From contig QCNI01000005.1 in NCBI GenBank assembly GCA_003213255.1, positions 1-64,000 of the forward strand: a stretch of DNA of 64,000 nt. The letters run 5' to 3'. The translations under genes were made by a program, and so were the position numbers. This document shows positions 32,512-42,428 of this stretch, one piece after another. The notes beneath the pieces were generated by a model, which was not told the DNA's origin, ran no database searches, and saw nothing but the letters and a program-made list of their open reading frames with translations. Each line of letters starts with the position of its first letter. Positions within the stretch are counted from its first letter, which is position 1. Source of the stretch: Prochlorococcus sp. AG-424-P16. GTDB taxonomy: Bacteria; Cyanobacteriota; Cyanobacteriia; PCC-6307; Cyanobiaceae.

Positions 32512-33205
32512 ATTCAAAGGTCAATTTATATTTATTTGTTTTTTTAGCATGAATAGAAGGATCACCAACTTTTGAACCATAAGATGCAACATATTGCACT
32601 CCACAAATTGATGGTTTGGTTGAATTATCAATTTCCAATATTTCTTCAGAACATTTTTGAAATTTACTAATGGTCTCTACCTGATTAATCCTTGAAGCAC
32701 CTGGCTTATGTGCAATTTGTATAACTAGCTCATCTGCGAAAAAAATATCATCATCTTGGATCTGATTTCTCCCTGTAATTCTTGAATCGATATAAAAATC
32801 ATCTTTTAAGTAAGTAATTTGATTATTAACAGATTGAGGATCATTTACAACCTTGATTAAAGTATCACCAAATATTGCTTTTCCAATAGATTCAGAATTT
32901 TTTGCACGATTACCAACAACTAAATCTGAATCATTCTTAAAGAAATTTACTTTATAAATAACTGGCTCTTCTGAATCATTAATTATATCTTGAGAAGTAA
33001 CAAGCCAATTCCCCTCAAACCATTTAGGATAAATTAAATCCTCAGAAGTATCCGACAATTTAAAATTTGGTAAATATAATTCTGGCCATTGATTTACACG
33101 ATTTTCCAAAAACTCTCGTACATTAGTATCTACAAAAGCAAAAGAACTTTCTAAAAAAATTCCTTGAAAAATCAAGCAAAGAATTAATCCAAGAAGAATC
33201 TTCAT
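32498..33205 (-). CDS. Exported conserved protein (DUF6816-like)
   Basis: Signal-peptide-like N-terminus; conserved YPKWFEGNWLVTSQ. Confidence 0.7.
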   Translation of the reverse strand: MKILLGLILCLIFQGIFLESSFAFVDTNVREFLENRVNQWPELYLPNFKLSDTSEDLIYPKWFEGNWLVTSQDIINDSEEPVIYKVNFFKNDSDLVVGNRAKNSESIGKAIFGDTLIKVVNDPQSVNNQITYLKDDFYIDSRITGRNQIQDDDIFFADELVIQIAHKPGASRINQVETISKFQKCSEEILEIDNSTKPSICGVQYVASYGSKVGDPSIHAKKTNKYKLTFEFIES

Positions 33206-33206
33206 T

Positions 33207-33464
33207 ATGTCAAATCCACTAATAAGAGCATCAGATCATTATGTATTATTAGAGCCAGATTCAAAAGAAAAAATTGTATCAAAGCAAGAAGCAATTTTAT
33301 GGTTGAAGAACTGGCTCAGTAAAACAGAAACACAAACAATATATCAAAATATAGAAGATCCTGATCAGGAATTTTTTGAAGAATTATTAGAAAGCACTTA
33401 TGAATTAGAAATAAAATTAGGATTCGTTATCAAATGGTTTGCAGTAAGAATTGAACCAGATTAA
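33207..33464 (+). CDS. Small conserved hypothetical protein
   Basis: 85-aa intact ORF between convergent/divergent neighbours. Confidence 0.6.
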   Translation: MSNPLIRASDHYVLLEPDSKEKIVSKQEAILWLKNWLSKTETQTIYQNIEDPDQEFFEELLESTYELEIKLGFVIKWFAVRIEPD

Positions 33465-34019
33465 CTAATTATTTCTTTATGAATTGCATTAATTATTTTC
33501 ATAGCGACTTCTTCAATATTTTCCCTTTTGACTTGAATTCTTAAATCTGCTTGAGAATACAAATTTTCTCTGGATTGAAAAATGCTCATATATAAATCAT
33601 TTAGATTCTTTCCCTGAAGAAGTGGTCTATTTTCAATTTCATTTTTCAATCTTTCAATTGCTATATCTTTGTCAAGATCTATCCAAGCAATTATTCCCTG
33701 CCTTAAGATTCCCCAGTTTTCCGATTTGGTAACTATTCCCCCCCCCAGTAGAGATTACTAATGAAGGAATTTTGATAGTTTCTTTAAGGCAGCTTGCTTC
33801 TAATTCACGGAAATTATTTTCTCCTTCATCATTAAAAATTTGATTGATAGATTTTTTTGCCAACTTCTCTATTAACGAATCTAAATCAATATATTTATAC
33901 TTCAATAATTCAGCCAGCTTCAAACCAGTTTGTGACTTACCAGAACCCATCATTCCTACTAAAAATATGCTTCTGCCCTTTAAAGTATGAACTGTTTTTT
34001 TGATAATGGATTGTTCCAT
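33461..34019 (-). CDS. aroK: Shikimate kinase, interrupted by a frameshift at the C9/G9 run 33738..33746
   Basis: FLVGMMGSGKSQTGLKLAELL...VISTGGG then out of frame; removing one G gives STGGGIVTKSENWGILRQGIIAWIDLDKDIAIERLKNEIENRPLLQGKN...KEIIS*. Confidence 0.92.
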
Positions 34020-34069
34020 AAAGACAAAAGCGTATTTAAAACCTTAAGATAGTATTATCGCAGAAAGTT

Positions 34070-34996
34070 ATGACTTCTACACAATCCAAACCATCACATG
34101 GAAAAGGACGTGAATGCGTCATAACTCGACGTGCCTGCTTTAGTTCTAGTCACCGTTATTGGCTTCCTGAAAAAAACCCAGAAGAAAATTTATCTCTTTT
34201 TGGAAATTGCAGTATTGCACCAGGTCATGGTCATAATTATGAACTTATTGTTTCAATGGGTGGAGAACTAGACTCTGATGGAATGGTACTTAATCTCTCT
34301 GATGTAAAACACTCTATTAAAGATAAGGTCACTGGACAATTAGATTTTCGTTTTTTAAATGATGTCTGGCCTGAATTTAATGTTAATAATCAAGAAGGTA
34401 TACTTCCAACAACTGAAGCATTAGTAAAGGTTATTTGGAGTCGTCTAAAGGATGATTTACCTCTTACAAGTCTAAGGCTTTATGAAAACCCAAATTTATG
34501 GGCAGATTATTTTGGAAAAAACATGGAAGCATTTTTAACAGTACAAACTCATTTTGCAGCCGCTCATAGACTTGCAAAAGAAGAGATTTCCTTTGATGAA
34601 AATAAAAAAATCTACGGGAAATGTGCCAGAGTTAATGGACATGGTCATAACTATCTTGTCGATATAACTGTAAAAGGAGACATTAATAAAAGAACGGGAA
34701 TGGTTTGCGACTTATCTGCGCTCCAGGAGATAATTAATGATTTGGTTGTTGAACAACTAGATCATACTTTTCTAAATAAAGACATAGAATTTTTCCATAG
34801 TTGTGTTCCAACTGCTGAAAATATAGCTTTATATATATCTGATATTCTTAAAAATCCAATACATGAACTTGGTGCAACATTACACAAAATAAGACTCCAG
34901 GAGAGCCCAAATAATGCTGCAGAAATTTATGTTGATCAAAAGCTAACCAATTCATTAAATTTGAAACTTGAAAATAGTTTAGTCTCACAAACTTGA
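34070..34996 (+). CDS. Tandem 6-pyruvoyl-tetrahydropterin synthase/QueD-family fusion
   Basis: Two PTPS modules, each with Cys and GHGHNY (GNCSIAPGHGHNYELIV; GKCARVNGHGHNYLVDI). Confidence 0.9.
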   Translation: MTSTQSKPSHGKGRECVITRRACFSSSHRYWLPEKNPEENLSLFGNCSIAPGHGHNYELIVSMGGELDSDGMVLNLSDVKHSIKDKVTGQLDFRFLNDVWPEFNVNNQEGILPTTEALVKVIWSRLKDDLPLTSLRLYENPNLWADYFGKNMEAFLTVQTHFAAAHRLAKEEISFDENKKIYGKCARVNGHGHNYLVDITVKGDINKRTGMVCDLSALQEIINDLVVEQLDHTFLNKDIEFFHSCVPTAENIALYISDILKNPIHELGATLHKIRLQESPNNAAEIYVDQKLTNSLNLKLENSLVSQT

Positions 34997-35643
34997 GTAT
35001 CCCAAGAGTAATAATTGTTATAGCATCTAGTCTTGATGGGAGAATTGCATTTCCTGGAGGTGGAGAATCGCATCTTGGAAGCCAAGAAGATAAAAAAATG
35101 TTAAATCAACACTTATCAATGGTTGACGCCACCATTTTTGGTTTAGGTACTTTATTAGCTCATCAATCAACTTACCTAATTAAAAATCTCAATAGTAATG
35201 ACGAAGTAACAATATCAAAAAAACAACCAATTTCCATAGTTGCTTCAAATAGCAAAAAATTTAAAAGTAATTGGGAATACTTTCGTCAACCAATTAGAAG
35301 ATGGCTAATAAGCTCAAGTAAAGTTGATAATTCGTCGAATAATGACTTTGAGAAACAACTCTTTTTCGAAGATTCATGGAGTAAAACTTTAATTTCACTT
35401 AAAAAACAAGGGATCAATGATCTAGCTCTTTTAGGAGGTGCAAAACTTATAAATTCATTTATAAAGGAGGATCTAATAACAGATATAAAAATTACAATAA
35501 TTCCACAAATTATTGGAGGTAAATATACCTGGCTCCCTCCAGAAGAAACAAATGAGATTTTTAATCTCAAAAGACTATGGGAAATAAAATCAATTAAAAA
35601 TTTAATGAATAATGAAATCCATATTCATTACAAAAAAATTTGA
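34993..35643 (+). CDS. RibD C-terminal/dihydrofolate-reductase-like reductase
   Basis: VIIVIASSLDGRIAFPGGGESHLGSQEDKKMLNQHLSMVDATIFGLGTLLAH; 4-nt overlap with the PTPS gene. Confidence 0.88.
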   Translation: MSIPRVIIVIASSLDGRIAFPGGGESHLGSQEDKKMLNQHLSMVDATIFGLGTLLAHQSTYLIKNLNSNDEVTISKKQPISIVASNSKKFKSNWEYFRQPIRRWLISSSKVDNSSNNDFEKQLFFEDSWSKTLISLKKQGINDLALLGGAKLINSFIKEDLITDIKITIIPQIIGGKYTWLPPEETNEIFNLKRLWEIKSIKNLMNNEIHIHYKKI

Positions 35644-35660
35644 AAAAGATTCAATAATAA

Positions 35661-36815
35661 ATGAACTCAAAAATACATAAAGTTGAAGTCAAATTATCAA
35701 TCAAGGAAATCTCCAAGGAGATATGGAATGAATTAACAAATGGAATAGATAATCCATTCTATGAATGGACTTGGCTTAAAAACCTTGAAATATCAAAAAG
35801 TGTCTCAAGAGAAACTGGTTGGCAACCTCTATATTTTGTTGCTTATAAAAATGAAGAAATATTAGGAATTGCTCCACTTTTTTTAAAAAATCATAGCTAT
35901 GGAGAATTCATTTTTGATCAATCATTTGCAAGATTGGCTCAAGAGCTGAATTTAAATTATTACCCTAAATTAATTGGAATGAGTCCTTATAGTCCTGTAA
36001 ATGGATATCAATTTCTTTATAAAAAAAATGAAGATAAGAAAGAAATTACAAATTTACTCATAAACCATATCGAAAGCTTTGCTATTACAAACAAAATTTT
36101 AAGTTGTAATTTTTTATACATTGATGAAAGCTGGGGCAACCATCTTAAATCTTTGGGATACCATAAATGGATAAACTCTAGCAGTGAATGGAGGAGTGAT
36201 GGAGAAAAGACGTTTGATGATTTTCTTTGTAGATTTAACTCTAATCAGAGAAAAAATATCAAAAAAGAGAGGAAATCAATTACTAAACAAGGTGTAAAAG
36301 TAAAAAATTTTAATGAAGATGATATCAACCAAGAAATCCTAAAAAAAATGCATAATTTTTATGAACAGCATTGTGCTAGATGGGGAGTTTGGGGAAGTAA
36401 ATATTTAACATCTACATTTTTCGAAAAAATTGTTGCTAATAAAAAAAATATTTTACTTTTTAGTGCATCAAAAAATGATTCAAATGATATTTTTGCTATG
36501 TCGATGTGCATTAAAAATAAAAACAACTTATGGGGTAGATATTGGGGTAGTCAAGAAGAGATATCTAATTTACATTTTGAATTATGCTACTACCAGCCAA
36601 TAGATTGGGCAATAAAAAATAGTATCCATTTTTTTGATCCTGGAGCGGGTGGTAAACATAAAAGGCGGAGAGGGTTTTTTGCAAAAAGCGCCATTAGCTT
36701 GCATAAGTGGTTTGACAAAAATATGGAAAATATAATTTATCCTTGGCTAAATGAAGTTAATAAACAAACTGAGAGGGAAATTGAATTTGAGAATAACTCT
36801 ATACCCTTTAAATAA
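35661..36815 (+). CDS. DUF482/peptidogalycan-biosynthesis-type GNAT (FemAB-like) protein
   Basis: NSNQRKNIKKERKSI...RYWGSQEEISNLHFELCYYQPIDWAI...FDPGAGGKHKRRRGF. Confidence 0.88.
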   Translation: MNSKIHKVEVKLSIKEISKEIWNELTNGIDNPFYEWTWLKNLEISKSVSRETGWQPLYFVAYKNEEILGIAPLFLKNHSYGEFIFDQSFARLAQELNLNYYPKLIGMSPYSPVNGYQFLYKKNEDKKEITNLLINHIESFAITNKILSCNFLYIDESWGNHLKSLGYHKWINSSSEWRSDGEKTFDDFLCRFNSNQRKNIKKERKSITKQGVKVKNFNEDDINQEILKKMHNFYEQHCARWGVWGSKYLTSTFFEKIVANKKNILLFSASKNDSNDIFAMSMCIKNKNNLWGRYWGSQEEISNLHFELCYYQPIDWAIKNSIHFFDPGAGGKHKRRRGFFAKSAISLHKWFDKNMENIIYPWLNEVNKQTEREIEFENNSIPFK

Positions 36816-36871
36816 AAATTATTTAGCTTTTCCAAAGATTATATTAGTAATATAGTTTTTATTAACTTCTA

Positions 36872-37261
36872 ATGATGGATTCTAGTAAAAGTGTAAATGA
36901 AAAAATTAAGATTGATAATAATCTATCCAACAGATATATAGATTTAGATCCAAACGGTTATTTTATTATAAAAGTAGATTTTGAAGAAAATAAAATAATT
37001 TTAGAGCACTTTTTAAATAACATCGATGAAGAAGGCTATGCTCTTGACCCAGAAACAAATGAACCAATTAAATGCGACTCCCAAAATAAAAGAGTTAGTA
37101 ATGAAGTTTTTAAAGGTATTAGTGCGAAACAACTTGGAATATTGATTACTGAAGAAAGAAATGACTTAATAACCAGATTCGATCATGCTCTATATTTAGG
37201 CCGGGAACTACAAAAAGCAGAAGACTGTTTATACAAAAAATTACCATATATCCAAGATTAA
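36872..37261 (+). CDS. DUF4346-like conserved protein
   Basis: DLDPNGYFIIKVDFEENKIILEHFLNN...SAKQLGILITEERNDLITRFDHALYLGREL. Confidence 0.75.
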   Translation: MMDSSKSVNEKIKIDNNLSNRYIDLDPNGYFIIKVDFEENKIILEHFLNNIDEEGYALDPETNEPIKCDSQNKRVSNEVFKGISAKQLGILITEERNDLITRFDHALYLGRELQKAEDCLYKKLPYIQD

Positions 37262-37325
37262 GAAATTAAACGAAAAAATCTAATCTTTTCATCTGATGTT
37301 AAATTAAATAAAAATAAAAAAATTA

Positions 37326-37418
37326 ATGAACATCATTTTTTATATTGCATTTATTGGCTTTGGTTTTGGAGCTGCTTTCGCATTAGATAAGCTCTTAAGA
37401 GCAGTTAAATTAATTTAA
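37326..37418 (+). CDS. 30-aa single-TM protein, possibly cytochrome b6f small subunit (PetL-like)
   Basis: MNIIFYIAFIGFGFGAAFALDKLLRAVKLI*; hydrophobic stretch and KLI terminus; too short for the ORF track. Confidence 0.5.
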   Translation: MNIIFYIAFIGFGFGAAFALDKLLRAVKLI

Positions 37419-37420
37419 AA

Positions 37421-38785
37421 CTACAAAATTTTAATAATCTCTCCATACAAATCATATTCATCCGCAAAAGAAATATTTGCTTCAACAAATTTACCAATAT
37501 AATTTTTCAAATCATTTTTAGTATTAATAGATAAAGTCACATTTCCGTCAATTTCAGGAGCGAAATTATAGGACCGACCTATTAATTCGTTATTATCTGA
37601 TATTTTTTCTACCAAAACTTTCATTTTTGAACCAACATATGCCTGATTTTTATCTTTAGAGATAGTTTGTTGAACTGAAATAACATTATCTTTTCTTGCC
37701 TCTGCAACCTCTGCTAATACTCTATTTGGCAAATCAAAAGCTGCAGTTCCGTCCTCAGGAGAAAAAATAAACACTCCAACATGATCAAATTTGTGCCTAT
37801 ACAAAAATTCCAGAAGATGTTCAAAATGTTCTTTTTTTTCTCCTGGGAAACCAACAATGAGACTAGTTCTTAATACAGCAGATGGAATTTCTTTTCTAAT
37901 TTTCTCCAAAATTGATTCATTCAAAGAAGCCTGCCAAGGTCTATTCATACTCCTCAACACATCTGGATGACTATGCTGAAGTGGTAAATCAAAGTAAGGC
38001 ACTATATTCTCTGAATTTTTGAAAGCTCTAATAACTTCATCAGTTAAGCCTGTTGGATAAGCATAATGTATCCTGATCCAAGGAATTGGAACTTTAGAAA
38101 GCTCGTTCAAAAGTTTTGCTAATGATGGTTTTCCATAAATATCTTGACCATAATTAGTTGTTATTTGACTAATTAATATGATTTCTTGTATCCCCTGCTT
38201 TGCAAGACTTTTGGCTTCTGAAACTATAGATTCTATTGTTCTACTTCTTTGGGGACCTCTCAATTTAGGAATAATACAAAAAGCGCAATTATAGTTGCAG
38301 CCTTCAGCAATACGAAGATAAGCAACAAATTTGTTTTTATCTACAAAACGAGGTATTTCCTCATCTGCAATAAATTCCGGTATTTTTGAAACTTCATTAA
38401 CGATTTCCCCTTGTTCTACTCTTTCTAAAACCTTGGCTATCTTTTGATAATCTCCAGTTCCAACTAAACCTTTTATTTCAGGGATTTCTCTTATAAGCTC
38501 TTCTTTAAAATGCTGCGCCATACAGCCTGCAACTATTACTTCCTTTCCTTGATTTGTATATTCTAGAATTTTTCTAATAGATTCTTCTCTAGCTGTTTCA
38601 ATAAAACTGCAAGTATTTACAACAACAACATTTGCATCATTTATATTGCTGTCAACTTCATAACCCTCTTTATCTAATAAGCCTTGCATATGTTCAGTAT
38701 CAACAAGATTTTTCTCACAACCAACATGACTGAATGCAATTTTAGATAGTTTTTTTTCTTTTAAATTGAGACTATTTTGTTTCAC
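37421..38785 (-). CDS. rimO: Ribosomal protein S12 methylthiotransferase RimO
   Basis: [16 protein letters not shown], radical [23 protein letters not shown]. Confidence 0.95.
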   Translation of the reverse strand: MKQNSLNLKEKKLSKIAFSHVGCEKNLVDTEHMQGLLDKEGYEVDSNINDANVVVVNTCSFIETAREESIRKILEYTNQGKEVIVAGCMAQHFKEELIREIPEIKGLVGTGDYQKIAKVLERVEQGEIVNEVSKIPEFIADEEIPRFVDKNKFVAYLRIAEGCNYNCAFCIIPKLRGPQRSRTIESIVSEAKSLAKQGIQEIILISQITTNYGQDIYGKPSLAKLLNELSKVPIPWIRIHYAYPTGLTDEVIRAFKNSENIVPYFDLPLQHSHPDVLRSMNRPWQASLNESILEKIRKEIPSAVLRTSLIVGFPGEKKEHFEHLLEFLYRHKFDHVGVFIFSPEDGTAAFDLPNRVLAEVAEARKDNVISVQQTISKDKNQAYVGSKMKVLVEKISDNNELIGRSYNFAPEIDGNVTLSINTKNDLKNYIGKFVEANISFADEYDLYGEIIKIL

Positions 38786-38890
38786 AACTGAAGAAATAAG
38801 AATTAAAAGATTTAAACAGCATTTTGTATATAACTCTCATGCCAAGATAATATTAGGATAGATAATGTAAATAACAAACTTTCCTTTTGT

Positions 38891-39826
38891 ATGGCTCTTA
38901 AGACTTTAAACAAAAGAAATAAAAAAGATTTGAAATGGCCAAAAATCATAATCGCAATTCTTAGCACTATAGGCATAGTTGATACAGGTTCGATTACTTT
39001 AAAAAACTGGGGATTATTTACTTCGCTTTCATGCCCAGGGTTACAAAATGGTTGTGAAACAGTTTTAAATAGTCCTTGGGGTACTTTATTTGAGAATAAT
39101 CAAGTTAATATACCTCTCTCATTAGCTGGATTCATAACATATTTATCAATATTAGTTATCACAATAATACTCTCGCTTAATTTAATTTCCCCAAAAGAAA
39201 AACTAAATAAGTTTTTATGGTGGTTAGTATTTCTAATTTCTTGTGCGTCATCAACATTTAGCTTTTTACTGATAAATATAATGTTTTTTAAGATTCAAGC
39301 ATATTGCTTTTTTTGTATACTTTCAGCAATTTTATCGTTTTCTATCTTTATAATTTCTATGATTGGAGCAAAGTTCGAAAGTAGAGAACCTATGATTTTT
39401 AGAGGTTTCATTGTAGCCATTAGTGTCCTGCTGGGGGGACTAATTTGGTCAACAAACGTTGACCCCTCTAATGCTATTGATGTTGCAAGCCCCACTGAAA
39501 ATGTATCGCCAATAATTACCACCTCAAGCTCTCCCCAGAAGGTAAAGTTTGCAAAATTTTTAAGTGAAAGCAATATTGTTATGTATAGTGCATACTGGTG
39601 TCCGCATTGCCACGATCAGAAACAATTATTTGGTAAGGAAGCAGTTAAAGAATTAAAAGTAGTTGAGTGTGCTAAAGATGGTAAAGATAATGAGTATGAG
39701 CTATGCCAAAAGAAAGGAATCAGTGGATTTCCTTCTTGGGAAATAAATGGAGAAATTATGAGTGGTACTCGTGACTTAAAGGAATTAGCAACAAAAACCA
39801 ACTATCAGGGAAATCTTAATTTTTAA
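38891..39826 (+). CDS. VKOR-thioredoxin-like fusion (LTO1-type disulfide formation protein)
   Basis: VKOR CPGLQNGCETVLNSPWG and CFFCILS; C-terminal MYSAYWCPHCHDQKQLFG. Confidence 0.92.
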   Translation: MALKTLNKRNKKDLKWPKIIIAILSTIGIVDTGSITLKNWGLFTSLSCPGLQNGCETVLNSPWGTLFENNQVNIPLSLAGFITYLSILVITIILSLNLISPKEKLNKFLWWLVFLISCASSTFSFLLINIMFFKIQAYCFFCILSAILSFSIFIISMIGAKFESREPMIFRGFIVAISVLLGGLIWSTNVDPSNAIDVASPTENVSPIITTSSSPQKVKFAKFLSESNIVMYSAYWCPHCHDQKQLFGKEAVKELKVVECAKDGKDNEYELCQKKGISGFPSWEINGEIMSGTRDLKELATKTNYQGNLNF

Positions 39827-41483
39827 TAAATCTTTTTTGAATTTTTTGATCTAATTGTTGTCTACTATGGCATTCCCAATTTTTATCTTTATCAGAGAAA
39901 TCATCTCTATAATGCCCTCCTCTACTTTCCTCTCTAAACAGACAAGCTTTTAATAAAGTTATTGTGGTTATTTGTCTATTCTTTAAATCAAGTAAAAGAT
40001 TTAATGCTCTTCTATTACGTTCACTGAGTTTTATTTTTTGATCAAATTTTATTTTTTCAAGACTATTTAGTAAATCATTTTTATTTAATTTATCTATATC
40101 ATTTTGAATATAATTTAAAAATTTACTCATATTTACCTTATTTCGAGATACACCTAAATTTAACCAACATAGTTTTCTTAGTTCATCAATTTTTTCTGCA
40201 ATTATAGAAATTTGATCTTCTCTAGGATCTTCAATATCAAACTCTTGAAATGATCTATCAAATTTTTCAACTTTAGAAAGGTCATTCAAAACAATTGAAG
40301 ACATTTTTCTTGCGAAAACTAGACACTCCATCAGTGAATTACTTGCCAGTCTATTAGCTCCATGCACACCTGTAGAAGCAACTTCTCCAACGGCATATAA
40401 TCCTTTTCTTGTTGAAGATGCATTTAAATCAGTTTTAACACCTCCCATCCAATAATGAGCTGCAGGAGCTACGGGAATAACCTCATTTAAAGGGTTAACG
40501 CCATAATCCTGACATCGACTTAAGATTGTGGGGAAACGCTGTACAATTTTTTCAGGGTCAATATACCGAAGATCTAAGCCAACATGGTCTACATTATTAG
40601 CATGCATATTTTTTATAATTGCTCTACTTACCTGATCTCTAGTAGCTAGATCACGATTATCAAGATTTTTAACTGGACTTTCACCATTTTTATCAACTAA
40701 AATCGCTCCTTCTCCTCTAAGTGCCTCAGATATTAAGAAGCAAGGTGCACCATAAAATTTTAAAGCTGTTGGATGAAATTGCACGAACTCTAAATCTTCG
40801 ATAGCAGCTCCTGCTTTCCATGCAAGAGCAATTCCTTCACCAGAGGATTGAGCAGGATTTGTTGTATTTGTAAATAAGTGCCCACCCCCACCGGTTGCCA
40901 AGACAACAGCTCTAGATTTAATCCAATATAAATTTGCTCCATCAAGAACCTGAACTCCTCTACATTCTTTATTTTCAATGAGAAGTTCAGTTACTCTTAC
41001 ACCCCTGCAGTGAAGAATATTTTTTTTATTCTCAATATGATCTTCTAGAAATTCAACTAATGCTCTTCCAGTACGATCTTTAACATGTAAGACTCTTCTT
41101 CGTGAATGGGCTGCTTCCAAGGTAGTAGCTAGTTGATCAGAATTTTGATCAAACATCATCCCTAAATTCTGCAACCTTTCTACACAACCTGGGGCTTCTT
41201 TAACTAGCATTTCCACAGCTTGAAGATCACATAGTCCATCACCTGCTTTTAAAGTATCTTCAGCATGAAGATCAAATGAATCATCTTGTCTAACAACAGA
41301 TGCAATTCCGCCTTGAGCCCATCTACTGGAAGATACCTTACTAGTATTTCTATTTAAAAGAAGCACTTTTAAATTTGAGGGTAATTCAAGACAAGTCATA
41401 AGGCCAGCAGCGCCAGCGCCTATAACAATTACATCCCAATTATTTATTGGAATCGATTCTTGCGTAAATGGAGGCCTTAACAT
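39816..41483 (-). CDS. nadB: L-aspartate oxidase
   Basis: VIVIGAGAAGLMTCLEL, SSRWAQGGIASV, HPTALKFYGAPCFLISEALRGEGA. Confidence 0.95.
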   Translation of the reverse strand: MLRPPFTQESIPINNWDVIVIGAGAAGLMTCLELPSNLKVLLLNRNTSKVSSSRWAQGGIASVVRQDDSFDLHAEDTLKAGDGLCDLQAVEMLVKEAPGCVERLQNLGMMFDQNSDQLATTLEAAHSRRRVLHVKDRTGRALVEFLEDHIENKKNILHCRGVRVTELLIENKECRGVQVLDGANLYWIKSRAVVLATGGGGHLFTNTTNPAQSSGEGIALAWKAGAAIEDLEFVQFHPTALKFYGAPCFLISEALRGEGAILVDKNGESPVKNLDNRDLATRDQVSRAIIKNMHANNVDHVGLDLRYIDPEKIVQRFPTILSRCQDYGVNPLNEVIPVAPAAHYWMGGVKTDLNASSTRKGLYAVGEVASTGVHGANRLASNSLMECLVFARKMSSIVLNDLSKVEKFDRSFQEFDIEDPREDQISIIAEKIDELRKLCWLNLGVSRNKVNMSKFLNYIQNDIDKLNKNDLLNSLEKIKFDQKIKLSERNRRALNLLLDLKNRQITTITLLKACLFREESRGGHYRDDFSDKDKNWECHSRQQLDQKIQKRFIKN

Positions 41484-42250
41484 TAAACCAATCCACTAAA
41501 TGTTGGTTGCAGAATTGCTAAAACAATAAAAATACCATCAACAATTAATGTCGTTTGAATTACGTAACCAGAAACTAAGAGTGCTTTACCACTAGTAGTA
41601 TTAATTGTGCCAGAATCTAAAATTTCTTTTGAAATAAACCAAAGTATAAGAGCAACAAAAACGATAATAGATAATGATTTTATTTGAATAAGACTCTCTG
41701 AAGTTTTTTGAAGAAGCATAGGTGCATTTTCAGAATCTGCTTTAATCACCTGCCTCCATTGATCCATGATTCCGATTAAAAATATTGTAATATCGGTAAC
41801 TGCGGTTCCAAATAAGGAAGAGATATAAAAACTTGAACCTATTTTCCAATTAGTACTAAATCCAATTAAAGCTAATGGGAGAACCACAGCTTCAACAGGT
41901 ATGTGCAGGATAGGAAATGCGCTTAACCATCCCCAAAACAAACATCCACCAAGCCAACTACCTGATATACCAAGTAATAATGAACTGACAATAAACCACT
42001 TATTTGACCCTTTCTGATTCAAAACAATTGCGACTAAGACAATAACAAAGGTAAAACAAAGAGCACTTATTGGCTCTAATCTAACCCAAGGGGCTTGAAC
42101 AAAAATAGGTAAAATTACAAAAAAAGAAGACCACAATCTTAAAGATATAGGATTTGATAAAAAACTATTTTCGTATGAATCAACTGTCTTATGTGATTCA
42201 TAGTTAAATTTATCTTTTACTTCTAAATTTTTTGTAATTAATTCTTTCAA
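41483..42250 (-). CDS. DUF3120-like membrane protein
   Basis: Multi-TM; VFVQAPWVR, LGGCLFWGWLSAFPILHIPVEAVVLP; next to nadB. Confidence 0.8.
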   Translation of the reverse strand: MKELITKNLEVKDKFNYESHKTVDSYENSFLSNPISLRLWSSFFVILPIFVQAPWVRLEPISALCFTFVIVLVAIVLNQKGSNKWFIVSSLLLGISGSWLGGCLFWGWLSAFPILHIPVEAVVLPLALIGFSTNWKIGSSFYISSLFGTAVTDITIFLIGIMDQWRQVIKADSENAPMLLQKTSESLIQIKSLSIIVFVALILWFISKEILDSGTINTTSGKALLVSGYVIQTTLIVDGIFIVLAILQPTFSGLV

Positions 42251-42428
42251 TGAAAAAGGTTATTTTAATTAATTTAAATCGTGTTTAAGAAAACTGCGAA
42301 TGCCATATTTTAATAAATAAAAAGCCCATAATTTAATACCTATATTTAGTTTTTTAAAAGTATTTAATACACTTTGAGTAATATATGAGTTTAGAATAAA
42401 TATAAATAAGAGTATTTGGCATTAAATT

